64,000 bases of DNA, taken from contig JAZGTN010000170.1 of the NCBI GenBank assembly GCA_037783415.1, forward strand, positions 3,143,501-3,207,500, written 5' to 3'. Positions 13,501-27,772 of this stretch are shown piece after piece (the stretch's first letter is position 1; every line of letters starts with the position of its first letter). The stretch comes from Leptasterias polaris (lineage: Eukaryota; Echinodermata; Asteroidea; Forcipulatida; Asteriidae). The position numbers were made by a program, and so were the translations under genes. The notes under the pieces are model-generated. The model ran no database searches and was not told where the DNA came from. It worked only from the letters and a program-made list of their open reading frames with translations.

Positions 13501-15900
13501 CGCAGTGGTCAGTTATCATCATTTCATCTTGCTTCTCAAGATTGTCGTAATCGTGTACCTCGATTTACCATGGTAACCTACTCTAAAGAGAGGCCACGCT
13601 GTGTGGTCCTAATGAAGTCAATCTGTTCTTGTTCTGTTGATAAATTCTTCAGTTTCCTGTTGTATATTGAAAGCAAAAGCAACCAAGGAAAGGCCTGAGA
13701 AAACAAGTCTAATATTGCCTGTGAATAACAACAAAGACTGTAGACTTTATATATTGCTACATTGCCTCTTTCTCCTCATTAGCAAACACTGGACAGCTAA
13801 ATGTGTGTTGACAGAGTGTTTTATCACTGTATCATACACATATACTCTTAACCAGAGTGCAAATATAAGCGGACTGGTTTACAAGGATATAACCAGTGAC
13901 CACTATGTTTGTCATAAAGATCAGTACCCGTTTGCACATGGTTAGTCCATCCCAGCCCTACACAGAAATTTAATATTGCAATTGCAATTGGGAATATTCT
14001 GTTTCAGTTGGTATCCTGAGAGTCCCATTTAGTATGGCTGGAGCAGGTTTGGGAGCAGCTCCCGACCGAACCGGGCCATGTCAATACAGTAAGGTAACAC
14101 TATGGACAACTGTAGACACATGGGTTTAGTTTAATCGGCCATCACCCTGAACTTACATGTATATAACCTTTGGGGAAACCTTGCCTTTTGATTGAAGTTA
14201 AGGATGTTTTTTTCCTTTTTGCTCCGTCTGATCCAATCGACACTACAGCTGATGCAGTGGCGGATATTTTGTTGTACAGCTTTGATCTTTCACCACAGCT
14301 ATTTCATAGATTGATTTCTTCCTGGCGGATCCTCCTCAAAATTGTGTAGCACTTTTGGCCTCTTGTTTACCTTCCACACAAACCCTTGGAACAAACTGAG
14401 ACCCAAAGGGTGGGGGATTAGGCAATCCCCAAATGCTGAGGAAGGGTGGTTAGAAAAGTAACTGGCAGTATATATGGGAGCCTGGCAGTGGCACTAATTA
14501 TGAAAGAGGATTTGTGAAATAAGCTTTAGTGAAATTAAAAAATCAAGTTTTGTTTACTGTGAGTTTTATCTTGTAAGTACATTTGTGTACTTCTGTACAC
14601 GCCGGATGGGCCCAAATGGAAACAAGTCCGTTCACTGATTTGGCTCACCCTTGGTAAATAAATGAAATAAATCAATCATTCTAAAAATAAGTAGATAAAT
14701 CTGTCTGAACACTTTCTTTCTAGTTGTGAACTTAACACTGAGCTTCTCAAAATGTTGTTGTTACATGTGTATGCACATATGTCTAAGTGGTCCTCCAAAT
14801 AAATTATTTAAACATGGCATCATTAAGTAAACAGACTTGAGATTTCTCAGGAATTTTCTTGAATTAGGGATTCTCCAAAAACCTCCTTGAGCCTTCAAGA
14901 TTTCTTGAGGGAAGTCAAGCAGTCACCAATGGGAGAAAGACAAAATTCCACGTTGATTTCTGGTGATGCACAGAGTCTGTAAACCTCCTGATTTGTAACA
15001 TCTGAGAGGTTCCGGGTCCAGATTAAGGGAGATGAACCCAGACCAGCAAGTACATTTTTCAAATCTCCACCCTGAGTAAAATAAATAACTGAGAGCAATG
15101 TCAGGAAATAATAGCATCCAATATTAAAATGAATGAAACAATGATAAACTATCGACAGTGAAAAGTGAATCCTGAGATTGTTTCGGTCATCTGCGCAAGG
15201 ACTCGTGAAAACCCTTGAAATCAATCAAGACAATTTATTGGAAGAAAAGAAAAAAAAAGTGCCTGCGTATTTACCCATGGCTGGCCATAGGTTAATATGA
15301 CTGGTCTAAGGTTACCTCTCAAACACTCTATACCATAGAGCATGCTTAAACCAATAAATCCTGCATCTAAACTTATAACTGGCTATGACAGACATGAATT
15401 ACCCTTAAGGAGACCATAATCAAGTTAGACTTTAGTTTCACATCCTCTCCCCTCTGGAGGACCCCCCTCCTTCTTTTCCTAGTTATGACTAGTTGTAGTA
15501 ATGGAGATTCCCACTTATCCCTGTGGGAATGTTCTAATGGAGTCGTAAAGGGCACCAGGGACTGAAATGAGGGCCAATTTGCATCAAAGAAGTGTTTGGT
15601 TTTGGTTTGCTAGTTTATACCCAGGGATACATTTTGCAGGGTTGCCAGGCTACCTATGTTTTGGTTATTTTGTTGTTTCGGTACAGACGGGCTGGTGCAC
15701 AGTGGGCAAACTTTCATGCTTCGAAGTGAACCTTGTCATTAGCGTTGAATGGGGATGGAAGTTTTTCAATCGCTGTTTGTGCACAGGAAACTTTGTATGG
15801 TTTTTCCCTGGCAGTCATCAGAAAACATCATATTGCTTTTCCTCAGTCTTCATTCATTTAAAATGAAACAAATCTAAACCTGAAATATTTGTATACAATA
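7576..15900. other. No gene seen over 8.3 kb
   Basis: AT-rich with scattered short ORFs on both strands. Notable only for a C17 run (7760-7776), a weak local duplication around 7997-8150 (aacattgtgtgggct / aacattgtgggggct) and purine- or T-rich tracts near 10800-10860. No domain, RNA gene or inverted-repeat element was recognised. Confidence 0.55.
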
Positions 15901-16245
15901 TTAAAGGCATGGTATACTTTTGGTTATTTTCAAAGACTATAGCATCCTCCCAACATATGCATAAAAAAACAAACCTGTGAAAATTTGGGTTCATATGGTC
16001 GTCAAAGTTGCGAAAAAATAATGACGGAAAAAACACCCTTGTTGCATAGAATGGTTTTCTTTCAGATGTCTGAGAAAGACTTCATGCCTGAAGCCTTTAT
16101 CGAATTCAATTTTTGGGGGTAGAAAATTACCTCTATCTCTAAAACTACATTACTTCAAATGATGTCATTTCTAACCAAATTTATAATATGAATAGCTCTC
16201 CAGTGCTCTTTACCAAGTATATATAAGTTTGGGTTTGTGGCTACT
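15901..16245 (+). mobile_element. Family A MITE, copy 2 (right end degraded)
   Basis: Starts TTAAAGGCATGGTATAC and carries the signature caacatatgcataaaaaaac and cctgtgaaaatttggg in the same orientation as copy 1. The interior shares gctctccagtgctctttacc with the copy at 48.85 kb. The right inverted repeat is not recognisable, so the end coordinate is approximate. Confidence 0.75.
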
Positions 16246-16417
16246 GATTGTGGGATACACAGCAAAAATGGTTTCTCCGTTGAATCGTATCCAAGCAGCG
16301 TATATCGTTTCCCTTTGTAGTCCCAAAAAAGAAATTAACCCCGAGTCTGTGATACAAGACCTGTAACCGTTGTTATGAGACGTTGATTATGAGACATATC
16401 TGTGTAAAGTTGAAGCC

Positions 16418-17155
16418 TAAAGCCGTGTTCCCATTGGACTTATTTTTGCTAAAGTACCGCGACTTTTCTGTAGAATGACAAAATTAAATCCAATGGGAAC
16501 GCATGGTAAACTGACCTCCCTGTCAACTTACCGCGGCCGTGATGTAAAACTAACAGGCCGAAGGAGGTCGCGGAAGACTTCCGCTCATCCACGGTAACTT
16601 AACAGGGCCGCTAAAAAGTCCAATGGGAACGCTCCACGCTGTAAACCTACCGCGACCACGGTGTAAAACGCTATACAAACAACACCACTTCCTGTTTACG
16701 ACACAACTATACACAGAGGGCGCGCGAAAATGGTATGGTTCCCTGTTTCATTTGCACTGATGGCCGTGTGGTATGTAGCGTGTGTACATGCAATACAAAA
16801 ACAACGCCTTTTCTATCTCGTCCAGCGGCAGCAAGTTTTTGCTTTACTGTGGTTAGAAACATGGCAGATTTGATCAATTTTGTGAGGAGTTTAATTGGGC
16901 TAGATAAACGTGAAAATGTGGATGAATTCAGTGCGAGAAAACTACGTCACAGTCACGTCATATCCTGCATAGGTCAAAGGTGACTGTGCACAGCGCCCGC
17001 AATGTGTACATTCTGCCAGTTTCGAACAGCGAGTTAACTGTTCCATCGCGGAATTTAAGTCCAGGTGGGAACGCACGGTAGAATTACATCTAATCCAGTC
17101 ACGGTAAGTTTCCGCGTGGCCGCGGAAGAAAAAGTCCAATGGGAACACGGCTTTA
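16418..17155. mobile_element. 738-bp TA-flanked inverted-repeat DNA element
   Basis: A perfect 23-bp inverted repeat pairs 16418-16440 with 17133-17155 (core aagccgtgttcccattgg and its complement). TA at both ends could be the target duplication. Near-copies of tccaatgggaacgc recur inside at about 16488 and 16618, each followed by a taccgcg...gtgtaaaac block, giving direct subterminal repeats; a related gtgggaacgcacgg lies near 17065. It is more GC-rich than its surroundings. The 82-codon ORF at 16735-16983 inside has no transposase signature I recognise. The superfamily is uncertain. Confidence 0.85.
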
Positions 17156-18411
17156 GATTGTGTACTCGCCGCTCACTAGTGTAATAACCCATCCCAAGGC
17201 TCCTTGTGTATCATTTCAAGTGGGTGTGATTACCCACAGTTCGACAACCGTAATCCAATTTGAACACTTATTAAACCAGTAAAGTTTATCCATCTAATCA
17301 TGTTAGTGCAGTATTAGCTGATTGTCTAATCCAGTTTTGGTATAACTAATCCGTTTAACTTGCACATGTAATCCTGTTTATGTTGGGCTGGGTGCCCCAT
17401 TACCACCTGATTGATTCAGCGTTTGATTCATTGGCTCTTGTTGATCAACGCTGGAGTGACAATCGCAGAATCATTTTCTGAAAATCTGTCAACGCCTTTC
17501 GCCGAAGCCAACCTGCCATAATCCGAACTTGGGAGTGGATGTTCATCACAGTTACCGCTGCGATTAAAAGAAGGAATAAACCCTGCAAGGGAGGGCTTGG
17601 ATTTGATTTGTTTCTTGAGATTGTTTTTCTCAAGGATAAGTCGAGGGTTCTGACCTAGAGAACAATTTGGAAGCGGTTAGGAGGAGTCAAGATTTAGATG
17701 AAGACGTTGAACTCTTGAGATGTTACTTTGAAACAAGCAACTGTGGCTACGGCTATACCATGGCCGCTGGCTACAGTGGTGGAGAATTAGGATCATAGCG
17801 ACTGCCAAAGCCACTAATTCAGACAGGACCTCAACTTCTCTCAGAATTATGATGCTGCATACAATATCAATGCAGGTCTGGAATTTCAAACAGACCAGGG
17901 AGAACAGGGGCCCAATATAAGTTTGTGTGACGGCTCCATTATAAAAAACACATTTGCTTCAAAAGCAAAAATTGTCAAAAAATTCTCATGACTGATCCCA
18001 CACTTGGTTCTTGCTCAGTAAATGTACTTACAAACCAACGCTCTACGAATTTGGGCCTTGGTGTCTTGATGACACTTGAAAATGTTGCCACTATTTCTGA
18101 TGTCTTCTTGGACTTCCTTGTTGCTCAGAGCATGGAGGAAGGAAGAAGTGGCCAAAAGTGCCAAAAGGTTACATGACTGAAATTCCGGACAGGGTACTGT
18201 ATTGATGCACTGGTTGAATTATTGTATGGGTAGTTGGTCTTATGAGGCTTGACTTTACATTTGTAGGTAATGGCGCTGGTGCATTCCTATTAAGATTCAC
18301 CGCACAAAATGAAATCAAGAGGTAGCTAATTGTCATGAATATCTTATTAGTCTCGTAAACCTCCCATCTCAGGTGGTTTATCTCCCGATTAGTGTTTCTT
18401 CTAATTTCAGG
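17156..18411. other. No gene seen
   Basis: Short ORFs only. No inverted-repeat element or recognisable domain. Confidence 0.55.
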
Positions 18412-18790
18412 TTAAAGGGAGGATATATACCTTTGGTAAGTACTCCAAAAATTAATGACTATAAAAACGTACTTGGTAAGAAGCACTGCAGCTGTTGATA
18501 TTAAATGTATGACATTTTGAGAAACGATTCCCTTCAATGGAATGTGGTTTCAAAGAGAAGGATTCAAAAAATAGTTTAAACTGAGTAACGGTTCTCAGAT
18601 TGTGTATTTCAATTATGGATTATTCTTCCTGCGTGGAAACACCCACTCCAGATTTTCAGCTATATCTCAAAAACACTACCACTTTTTGAAATGAAATTTT
18701 CACAGGTTAGTTTTATTGTATATTTTTACATTTATATAGGATTAAAACAATCAAACTGTTCAAAAAAACAAAGGTATAATTTGCCTTTAA
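18412..18790 (-). mobile_element. Family A MITE, copy 3
   Basis: TTAA at 18412 and at 18787-18790 with imperfect inverted repeats (ttaaagggaggatatatacc / aaaggtataatttgccttta). It contains acttggtaagaagcactgca and, in reverse relative to copy 1, the attttcacaggttag block. Confidence 0.8.
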
Positions 18791-21700
18791 ACTGTCATGT
18801 CAAAGGGTTGTGTCATGTGTTCTATACTCAAATCCATATTTTTTATTAAATGTATGACTTGGGGTCTAGGAGTAGTAGCGTAACAAACGACTAAAGGGAA
18901 TGAACTCTAAGCAAGAGGACATATCTGCCTGTGTCCTGATGATGAATTTTTAATGAGGGCATTGCAGCAGAATTCAAAAGAGTCTCCCTCCTCCGGCGAT
19001 TTGTTGGGCATCACAGATCAATGACGACTTAGGGATCTTCTCTGCCATTGAAAAGCACACCACGTGATGCTGGGTATACATGTAGTACACCTTGGGGGCA
19101 AGGAGTTTCACATTCAGTCTTCTTCGGAAACCCATAGAATTAGAACCCGGCCCAGTCTCAGGTTGAGATCTCCTTTACAAATTGAGTGGGTTTACTTCTT
19201 AGAAAATGTGCTCTTTCTTTCAAGTCTTTGCTTTCACAAATGCAATGCAAGATATTGATTTAAAAAAATTCTTGTTGTCCCATTCATTTTCTTCATCTTT
19301 TTTTAAAACTGAGATCAAATGCATTTGAAACTTCCTATCTTAAAAGACAGTTCTCTGAAAGGTTGTCAGATTGGGAACATCTGCGCATCTTTCACTTTGT
19401 ACTTCATGATGGACAGCGACCGTACCTTCTAATTATTCACTTGCCATAGACATTTTGAACCTTCCTCATTTAGCCTTTGGCTTAACTGTTATGTTGTAAT
19501 CATTCTCAATTCAAGGCGTATTATATAGATTAAAAGTAATAAATTTCCCTCTTTCCGAAAATCTTTTTATTTTATTATTTTTTTATTCTTACTTCCGAAA
19601 TAAAAGGCCTTTTAGTTTGTAATTTGATTAAATCCCTGCCCATTTTACCTATCCCATGCTATTATTTATCTGCCCACAATTTGATAAAGCTTCATTAAAC
19701 TTGAATCGGGGAGAGTCGCTGGGCTGAAAAGTCATCTTTTGCATTTTGTTCATGTGTATTTTGTTTTTCAATGTCGCGGGGGGAGGGGGTGAAACGAAGA
19801 GGTCTTTTGGTTGAGTAGACCGCGTAGAGCAGAGCGTGAATTTCAACCCAATAACGATTACAGATGTGGCATGACATTCAGGGTCACAAAGAAAGGAGTC
19901 CATCTCCATTTGGATGTTTGCGGAAGAATGGATAAATGCAAGGTGTACTTGAAAACCATCAATTCTGCTTTTCTCAAAAACAAAACATCAACTATTATAT
20001 TTATCAGAAAAAAAAGATTGACTATTTTCATGTTCACTATTAGGTTAACATACAATTATTTGATTTAATTTTGTTTTGCAATTTTTTTTGAGCACTTAGA
20101 AAAGTCAGGTAATTGTTTTATAATAGCCCGAAAGCCTATAAAAACCTGTACGATGTCTACGTGTAGGTCAGCCCTTGTTTTCAGTCAAGTGTTCCTGTTT
20201 TTTATTCAATGGACAAATGTCATGCCTGAGTTTAATTTGTATAAATGGTGTACACATTCACCAGTTATCAGATACCTGCATCAAAAATAACATTGTTTGT
20301 TATATTTTTCCTGCTCGGACAAGCATACCCAGTACAACCCAGCAGTTCAAAATATTCATGAATTAATAAATAACTGGGGAAAAAAAACACAACATTAACC
20401 AGTGTATGAATTGTATTGCTGCAGTCACAATTATGAAATGACTCTTCTGGCCCACGAGAGGCCAGTTCCTATTCCCCGATGGTTGAGCAACTTGAATGGT
20501 TGAATGCAGGCACCAACCACGAGGAACAAGCCTGTATCATTTTATTCAGCTGAGTGTTCCCCAGGGGTGCGTACTGTGCCCTCTTGCATCCATCTATTCA
20601 ACTCATCACTTGACAACTGATGATCATTTTCTTATAATTCGCTAGTGCCCTTGCCTCCTGTTTTCATACCAATTTTGTTTTTCAAAAGCATGCACTTTTT
20701 TTCTTTTTTTTAAAATAATTTTTTTACAGAGGGTGTGCCCCAGTGGAAATTGCCTTCTTTCAATGACTGTACACTGTAGTTTTATTGTTGTATTGAAGCT
20801 CTCTATAGAACGATCGTATTTAATTTGAATTGAGCAATGCGGGGGAAATGGTACCAGCACATTTTAGCAGCCGTTCGTGTACAGTATGAGGTTGATGAAG
20901 TGTTTATTGTGTCTGTTCACAAAGAATGCTGAATATTCTGTCTCCATTGTTCATGCGAGCAGTTGTTCTGTTTGTCATTAATTGAATGCCATTATCAGAG
21001 TGTGTGTGTGTGTACTTTGAAATGATAAATGTTTAAAATATTAAAGACTTCTTTGTGCGCATATAATAGAGGTAAAAATATATGCACCGTTCGCTCTGTT
21101 GTGTTTTGTTACAGAAGAATTTTTGGAATGTAGACAATCATTCTTGGACATCTTCATTTGTTAATTAATTCTATAAACTATTGTCAATCAAGTCCAAATG
21201 TTTGCGATTTTGTAAATAAATTTATGTTTGGGAAATCAAAAGAACAAATTATGGCCCGAGGGCCACGTGCACTTAAGATACATTTGATTGAGAAATTTTC
21301 CCAGAGAAATGATGTTGCACGGATAACGTTACGCCACCTCGATTGTTTCAATCCACGCAAGAGACCGTCAATGGCGCCAGTCACATCATATATTATATCC
21401 TGTTGAAATATTGCAGTAATTACTTAATACTGTTCTCTGTGTTAATCCTCAATTGATGAAGGCATGTAAATGTCAGAAATTTTATCATGGGAAAGAATTT
21501 CTATATGCTTCTGTTTTATTGGGAAAAGTTTATTGGAAAGACATTTATTTTTTGGGGTTTTTTTTCCCCAGAGCTGAAAGTCTCTGTGTGTTAGTTTATT
21601 CTAGTGAATAAATCCCCCCCTTGAGGAATGGATAGCTGTGTCTCCCACTGACTACAGAGCTTTTGCTCATGTGGGGGATCAAACCTACAGAATCCTTTGT

Positions 21701-23973
21701 CTTCTCTCCTCCCTCAATACGGCTTACACTGAACTCCAGCCGATCTTCATGTAACATTCTCAGCAAATGTTATCCTCTTACAATTAATCCGTCTTAATAA
21801 GACCTCCGAAAAGACTCATCACTGTTCTTTAAACTTAAAAAAAAAAAAAAGCACTTTGTCAAGAGGCCACAAAATCCCCCTGGCTGGGGCCCAGCTCTCT
21901 GTAAAGCTGCTCTCTTTCAAAGTTTTTAATGATGTATGGGTCAGAGATGGAGAGTTTGTAAGACGTTGGTTAATATTATAAGAATGAGGAAGACCAAGGA
22001 AGATTACTACCTTAATCGAGTGAATAATGGCTGTTGCTGATTAGTCATTATATTTCCCTTCTTCCACCCTCTTCAAACCTTGTATTTTGATGCCTATTTC
22101 CGCCTGCAAATGTTTGGAGATTTCCTTGAAGCTTGTGTTTTGAACTTCTCTCCCTCTCTTGTGGAATGAACTGAATGAGGTGTGGAAATATTTGAATGAC
22201 ACTTAAACCAAACATTACGCTGCTACAAAAAGCTGCCGGACCATTCCATGGTTACTCACATTACGTTGACGACAGAAAGCAGAAATTTTACTTTCTGAAT
22301 GACTTTTTATGAGACTTGACACCTTGAAATTTAATAGTATCAATATCAAGTTTCAATGTATTGAGTCACAAATTTTGTGGTAACAAAACCAGAATTTGTA
22401 TATCTGTTGAAACATATGCAAATAGGCTTAACCATGGAATTGTTCAGCTGTTGACTGCATTCTCTACTCTCTGTCTAGTGGTGGTCTGGTTACGTAGCCT
22501 TGAATAAAATGACAAAAAATTGATGCCATGGTAACAGTCTATTGCGGGCCAGTTTATCCCATAATGCCAGGACAAAACGTCACATCTATTTATCAATAAG
22601 CTTTATTCATGTTTTATTAATGTTTACTTGAGGAATGAAATGATCTGAGCTTATGTTTACTTCAGTGTTTACGTGAATAATTAATTTAAATTTGTGAATT
22701 CTTTCCAAAAAAATATGTGCACTAAGTCAGGAATGATCCTGAATATGTGATGAGCTTACCACAAATATTACTTTTATATAAATATGAGGGAAGGGGATGG
22801 TTGGAAAGACAAAATTGAAGTGGGAATAGGGAGAAAAAGCGATTAATTAGTGAATGAGACTAAAAAGGGGGATATCTGTGTGAAAAAGGAGAAGGCAAAG
22901 ACAACAAGTTATTAGATGTTACCTTCTTGGATGTTCAGACCATGGTGTTGAATGGTTTGGAGGCGCCTTGTCCGCAGTTTTTACTGCTCAAACCTCCCAT
23001 TACGCACTACATAGGGGGAAATTTGCCCCCAAAGGGTATAAGAAGTGTACCGCTCTGCACCGGTAATGTTAGCAGTTTTTCAAATGGTTGTAATGTTTGT
23101 GTCAGTACCTGAAACCACCCACAATGTGTTTCAACATGGGAATGGACATGCAGGCTTTTACTGAAAATGAGTTTATTGATCTGATCTTTTAAAAAATACT
23201 GAAACACTTTTGGGTGGTTTCTGTTACTTAAAAAGAAAAGTTCTTCCATTGGAAAAACTACTAATGTGATGGTAGATATGCGGCATACTTTATTGTGTTT
23301 CCTGTCATAACCAAGATATATTGTGGTAATGACGTTGAGTGAATTGGGTCAACAGGAGAAATATGAGGAAGTGGTAGTAGAGATGCTCTATAGCAATCAA
23401 TTTGTCAACTATAATTTCTGTCAAAGGAGCTCTGGTCCAGCTCTATCAATACTACATTCTCCGTTCTTAATTTGCAGTCAGTAATTGTTTTTTGACTTCA
23501 GTGATAAAGACCTTGCCCCAAAGACCTTCGCATGGAACCAACAATTTCTTGTTTTTACAACGGTTGCACATTAAATGTCAAATGCTGGATCTGACACGAG
23601 GCAGCATCGTTGGTCAGTAGTTTGCCAACAGCGCCTTTTGTCTATGACTGATTTTTTTATTTTATTAGAGCCTCTCTGTCAATGTGGCACATTAACTTCA
23701 TTATTTTTTATTATCATTATTTTTTTTTGAAAGGGGATGATAAAAAGAATCGATTAACTCTTCCGTTCCACGTGATCTTATGACCCAGCTTTCTCAGGGT
23801 TGTTCCGCCCACTTAGACAAAAATACATTTATAATTTGATGTGCATATACATGTATGTATGCATTCCTGTATGTTTTGTGGTATATAAAAAAACGGGTTT
23901 TTAATTAATGACTTCAACAAAATTCTTTCTTTGCTTTTAATTTTTTATTATTTTGTTATCCCTTTAAAGTCAC
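18791..23973. other. No gene seen over 5.2 kb
   Basis: AT-rich with short ORFs, a brief (TG)n near 21000, A- and T-rich runs and no element I can name. Confidence 0.55.
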
Positions 23974-24350
23974 TTAAAGGTAGGGTTGAAGATTTATTTT
24001 TTTGTCAATGTATTACTGATTTGTTGGCAAAATGTTCAGGAAAGACAATAAAAATCACATGTAAAATTTTCAGCTGAAAACAGTGTCTACTTGGTGAGTA
24101 AAAAGCCCCCAAAATTGTCACAGTTTTTTCTCAAGAACGTCAAATCCATCAACACTTAGCGAGGTGACAGCGGGTACCAACCGCATCTCTGGCCGCATCA
24201 TTCACGAGCAGAATGCCAACCATCAGAAATCTGATTTCTTAGAATCAAATGTTTTTATTGATTTGTAATCAACAGGGGCATTTCAGATGAAGTTATTTTA
24301 CAACATGCTTACTCCCCTTACCATCTTTATAACAAGTAAGCTTTGGGATA
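23974..24350 (+). mobile_element. Family A2 MITE, copy 4 (right end degraded)
   Basis: Starts TTAAAGGTAGGGTTGAAG, the complement of the accctacctttaa end of the copies at 36.4 and 46.1 kb. The interior keeps ttttcagctgaaaacagtgt and ggtaccaaccgcatctctgg, shared in reverse complement with the copy at 36404. The right inverted repeat is lost. Confidence 0.7.
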
Positions 24351-27300
24351 GAAATGACACAATATTTGTTTGAGGTCATACCACAATTTTTTTGTGTTAT
24401 TCTTGTTGTGAAATATTTTCAGTTCTGTTCAGTTTATTTCATTTCAATCATGTTGCTTTGGCAATATAATAAACGGTACTATGATTAAACAATAAGGATT
24501 AAGTGATGGATATCACCTTGGAGCAAGCTTGTGGAGACCACCGTTTTCTAATTTGGTATTTTCAAGAATTAGAAAATCAGCAAAATGCTTGCACATGTCT
24601 TCAGCGTTAGCAACCACATTCAAATTAAAAATGGAGAGTAACGAGCTGTCCCGTATGTTTCAGGATGCATCAGCTGTGGTTGAGGGTAGACAAAATTATT
24701 GGAGGCATCAAAGGAATTGACTTTCTTAAACTGCATTCCCGCGAAGCTTTGAGCCAGCCCTAATAGGGAATCTGATGAAGTATGGACAGAGTACTCCTGG
24801 AAGAACTGATTAAAATTCCAGAGAATATTAAGTGGCCAGTAAATCCAAATGTGCTCAATTGCTGGTCACATAAACTTATAGAAGTCCCAAGTTGTAACCT
24901 GAAATAGATCAAAAATGTCTGCCGGGTGTCAGTTGGTAGGTTGCTTTGCCTAAACTGTTGGAAGAGCTCACATGCGACTGTTCAGCTGAAATGAACATCA
25001 CAGACAAATAACTTGTACTTTTGTCACGTCACAAGTACTTTTCAGCTACTTTTGATGGGTCAAACTCATAAGATGTGCTTGTTTTAAGACACCCATTCCT
25101 CAGAATTTAACGTCTAGCCGAACCGAAGAACCTGCTGCAGCCATGCTGAAAATAGTTAAACGCTGATTGGCGTCAATGGGAGCCACAGATTTGGATCTTG
25201 GGAAAATGAAACATTTCGCCAAGTTTGATTGAAGTAGTAGCTGTCATAGTGATACGCTCATTTTTGCGTAATAGTTAAAACATTTGAGATTAAGTTATAA
25301 GCTCCCCCTGTGACAGCTGTCCTAATAACAGTTCATAAACGCTCTTCTCCATTTTGCCCTTAATTCGGGAGTGAAGAACCATCTGTAGGCTCAGGGGGCC
25401 TGTTGGGCTCAAAAGGGCAACATGGCCAGATGATCCCTTTGGCTGCTGGTATGTGGGTGGTTGTCCAATCTGACGTAAACGATGTTGAATTCAAATACGA
25501 CTTGAATGTGGGGATTGAGACCTTGCTCATCAAAATTAATGACTTATTAGGATAATTAGATCCACTTTGCGCATAAATTACTTCCCCAAAAGGGCTTTTA
25601 ATCATCTTCAATACACTCACAAGCAGTATCAGATATGGTCGTACTTTAGACCCCAAAATTCATTAAGTAAGATCACAAATTCCATGCATTAAACAATAAA
25701 GGTAACATTTAATTTTGTATTCATTTCATTTTGTGCATGGCCTCAACATGGTCAGACCTGAACCATCACATTTTGTTTCTGGTTATTATTTTTGTTTGAT
25801 TCATTATGCCTCATATTGTCTCCCGACATCATCAAATGCATTATAAAGTATCCATCCAGCGGGGAACACACATGCATCAAACGGTTCGTTAGAAGGCCTG
25901 TAGTTTTTGTTGATGTGCATGAGCGGGCAGCTAATTGGCGATTCTTCGCATGCATGTGTACACGATCAAACATGTAATTTCTCCTGTATTATGACAATAA
26001 TAGTGGCGGCTTTGGTGCCCGGCGGGATTGGGGAGCAGACGTGAGCTCGTTCCACGTGAGCGTATATATTTCTGCTGGCATGGCGTGGGTGCATTAGTGA
26101 AATCAGGCAGGGGTTTGAGCCGAGCAAGAACTAGCCGACTGCTGTGGGGAATTGTTGCAGGTATTGACATAGAGACGGTGGGGGAAGAGGGTGGGGAGAT
26201 ATTGATGGCACACCCTTGTGATAGAGGGAAGATGATGTTTTGCTTGGTAGCCAATTGCCATGTCTTTTTAATTAGAATATTGATACACAAATTAGTGAAA
26301 ACTACTTAGGCTCAGATTGTCATATGATATTTTCTTTAAAATTAATAGCAAAGCGTATAGCTAAAAGGAAGATGATTTTGTGTGGTATTGAGTTACTCAT
26401 AAAGATAACGTTGACCTTTTGCCAAATGCTACATAATGCATCAGTTTGTAATAGTTGTTGTATTCTGTTGTATTTAGCATGTCAACTTAAAATCACATAC
26501 TCTGTTGCAGTGCGCTGCAATAGAACTTAAGGTTAGGCCATCTTGTTTTCTCCCATTCAAATCAACAAACCAAGGCTGGAAGGAAAAATAGTCAGGTCCC
26601 TTTTTAGCATAACCCAAATTATTAGTCATGGTTGACAGGGTACAAGACAAAGATGGTGGCAACACGATTAAGGTGTATTACAAGGCCCCGTACAGTTTCA
26701 GTTTCCAGCAATGCATATTTGTGCATTTAGCAGGACGATTGCCCAGTGCCAAGGCTGGCATGAGCCAGTTCACTTCACAATGCAACAGATTCCTGTTGCA
26801 TTTTGCTTCACATTAACAGGGTTTTCATGTCCATTGTGTTGCAATTTGATTGCCTTTTTATACAGCAGGGTGCCTAGAAGAAGAAAAAATCAATGTCTGT
26901 CTGGATAAATGTGCAAACTATCGCAGTTTAATTTGGCCTACAGTTATTGGAGGATTTGAAATATGTACAGTCTGTGAACAGTTTCTTGATAATTTGTCTT
27001 AATTTTTTCTTAATTTTTTTGATAATTTTTAGGCGATATACGATGGTTGCTTTCCTAGCTCCTGACCAAGGTCTTTATTCTTTCATACCACTTTATAAGA
27101 AGCCTGATAACACAGTGGTGCACAATATACATGGGCAGGATAAAGTAGTCCCATATCACAACACTAACAACAAAACAGGGGAACAAATAGTCACACTAGT
27201 AATACACTGACATAATTCTTGTCATTAAATATTGTAAATGCGGGGGGAAAAATGTATTCTTCAGTTAAACACCTTTTTGATTTTGTCTGTATTTTTTCTG

Positions 27301-27746
27301 TTTTCATTTCATTCTATGAAAAAGACCATTGGCACTGTGGCAGCCTGTAATTATAACATTGGAGAAAAATGTGGTAATGCTTGTAGATGCCATTGTACAT
27401 ACCGATTTGTAGGCCTATATTTTCCTAAAAATTATGTGGTGGAACATTGCACTGCCTCGTAGCGATCCATGTTTTTTCTCTCATCCTCACCATAATGTAC
27501 TCCACCTGACTCCGTAGAGCCAAAATACCAACCAATTTCTTCGCTTGTGCATCCGTCCGTTGCTTGATGTTTCCACATGCAGTCGCTCAGGGCACACAGC
27601 AGTCGTTTTTTTGCTGCGATACCCCGCGGGCCCGCAGCGTTCGGGATGCTCGGCTGATTCTAACTGCCACTTTGAGAGCATTACTAACCGCCCCAATATC
27701 TACGAGCTGTTTTCTTCCCATGTCGGTTGACCCACCCACCAGATTT

Positions 27747-27772
27747 CCCCCCCCCCCCCCCCCCCCCCCCCC
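27747..27772. repeat. C26 homopolymer
   Basis: Uninterrupted run of 26 C. Length is likely unreliable in assembly. Confidence 0.95.

Noticed and set aside
25931..26290. 119-codon minus-strand ORF as a gene
   Set aside because: No domain, overlapping open frames on the other strand, no splice or start context.
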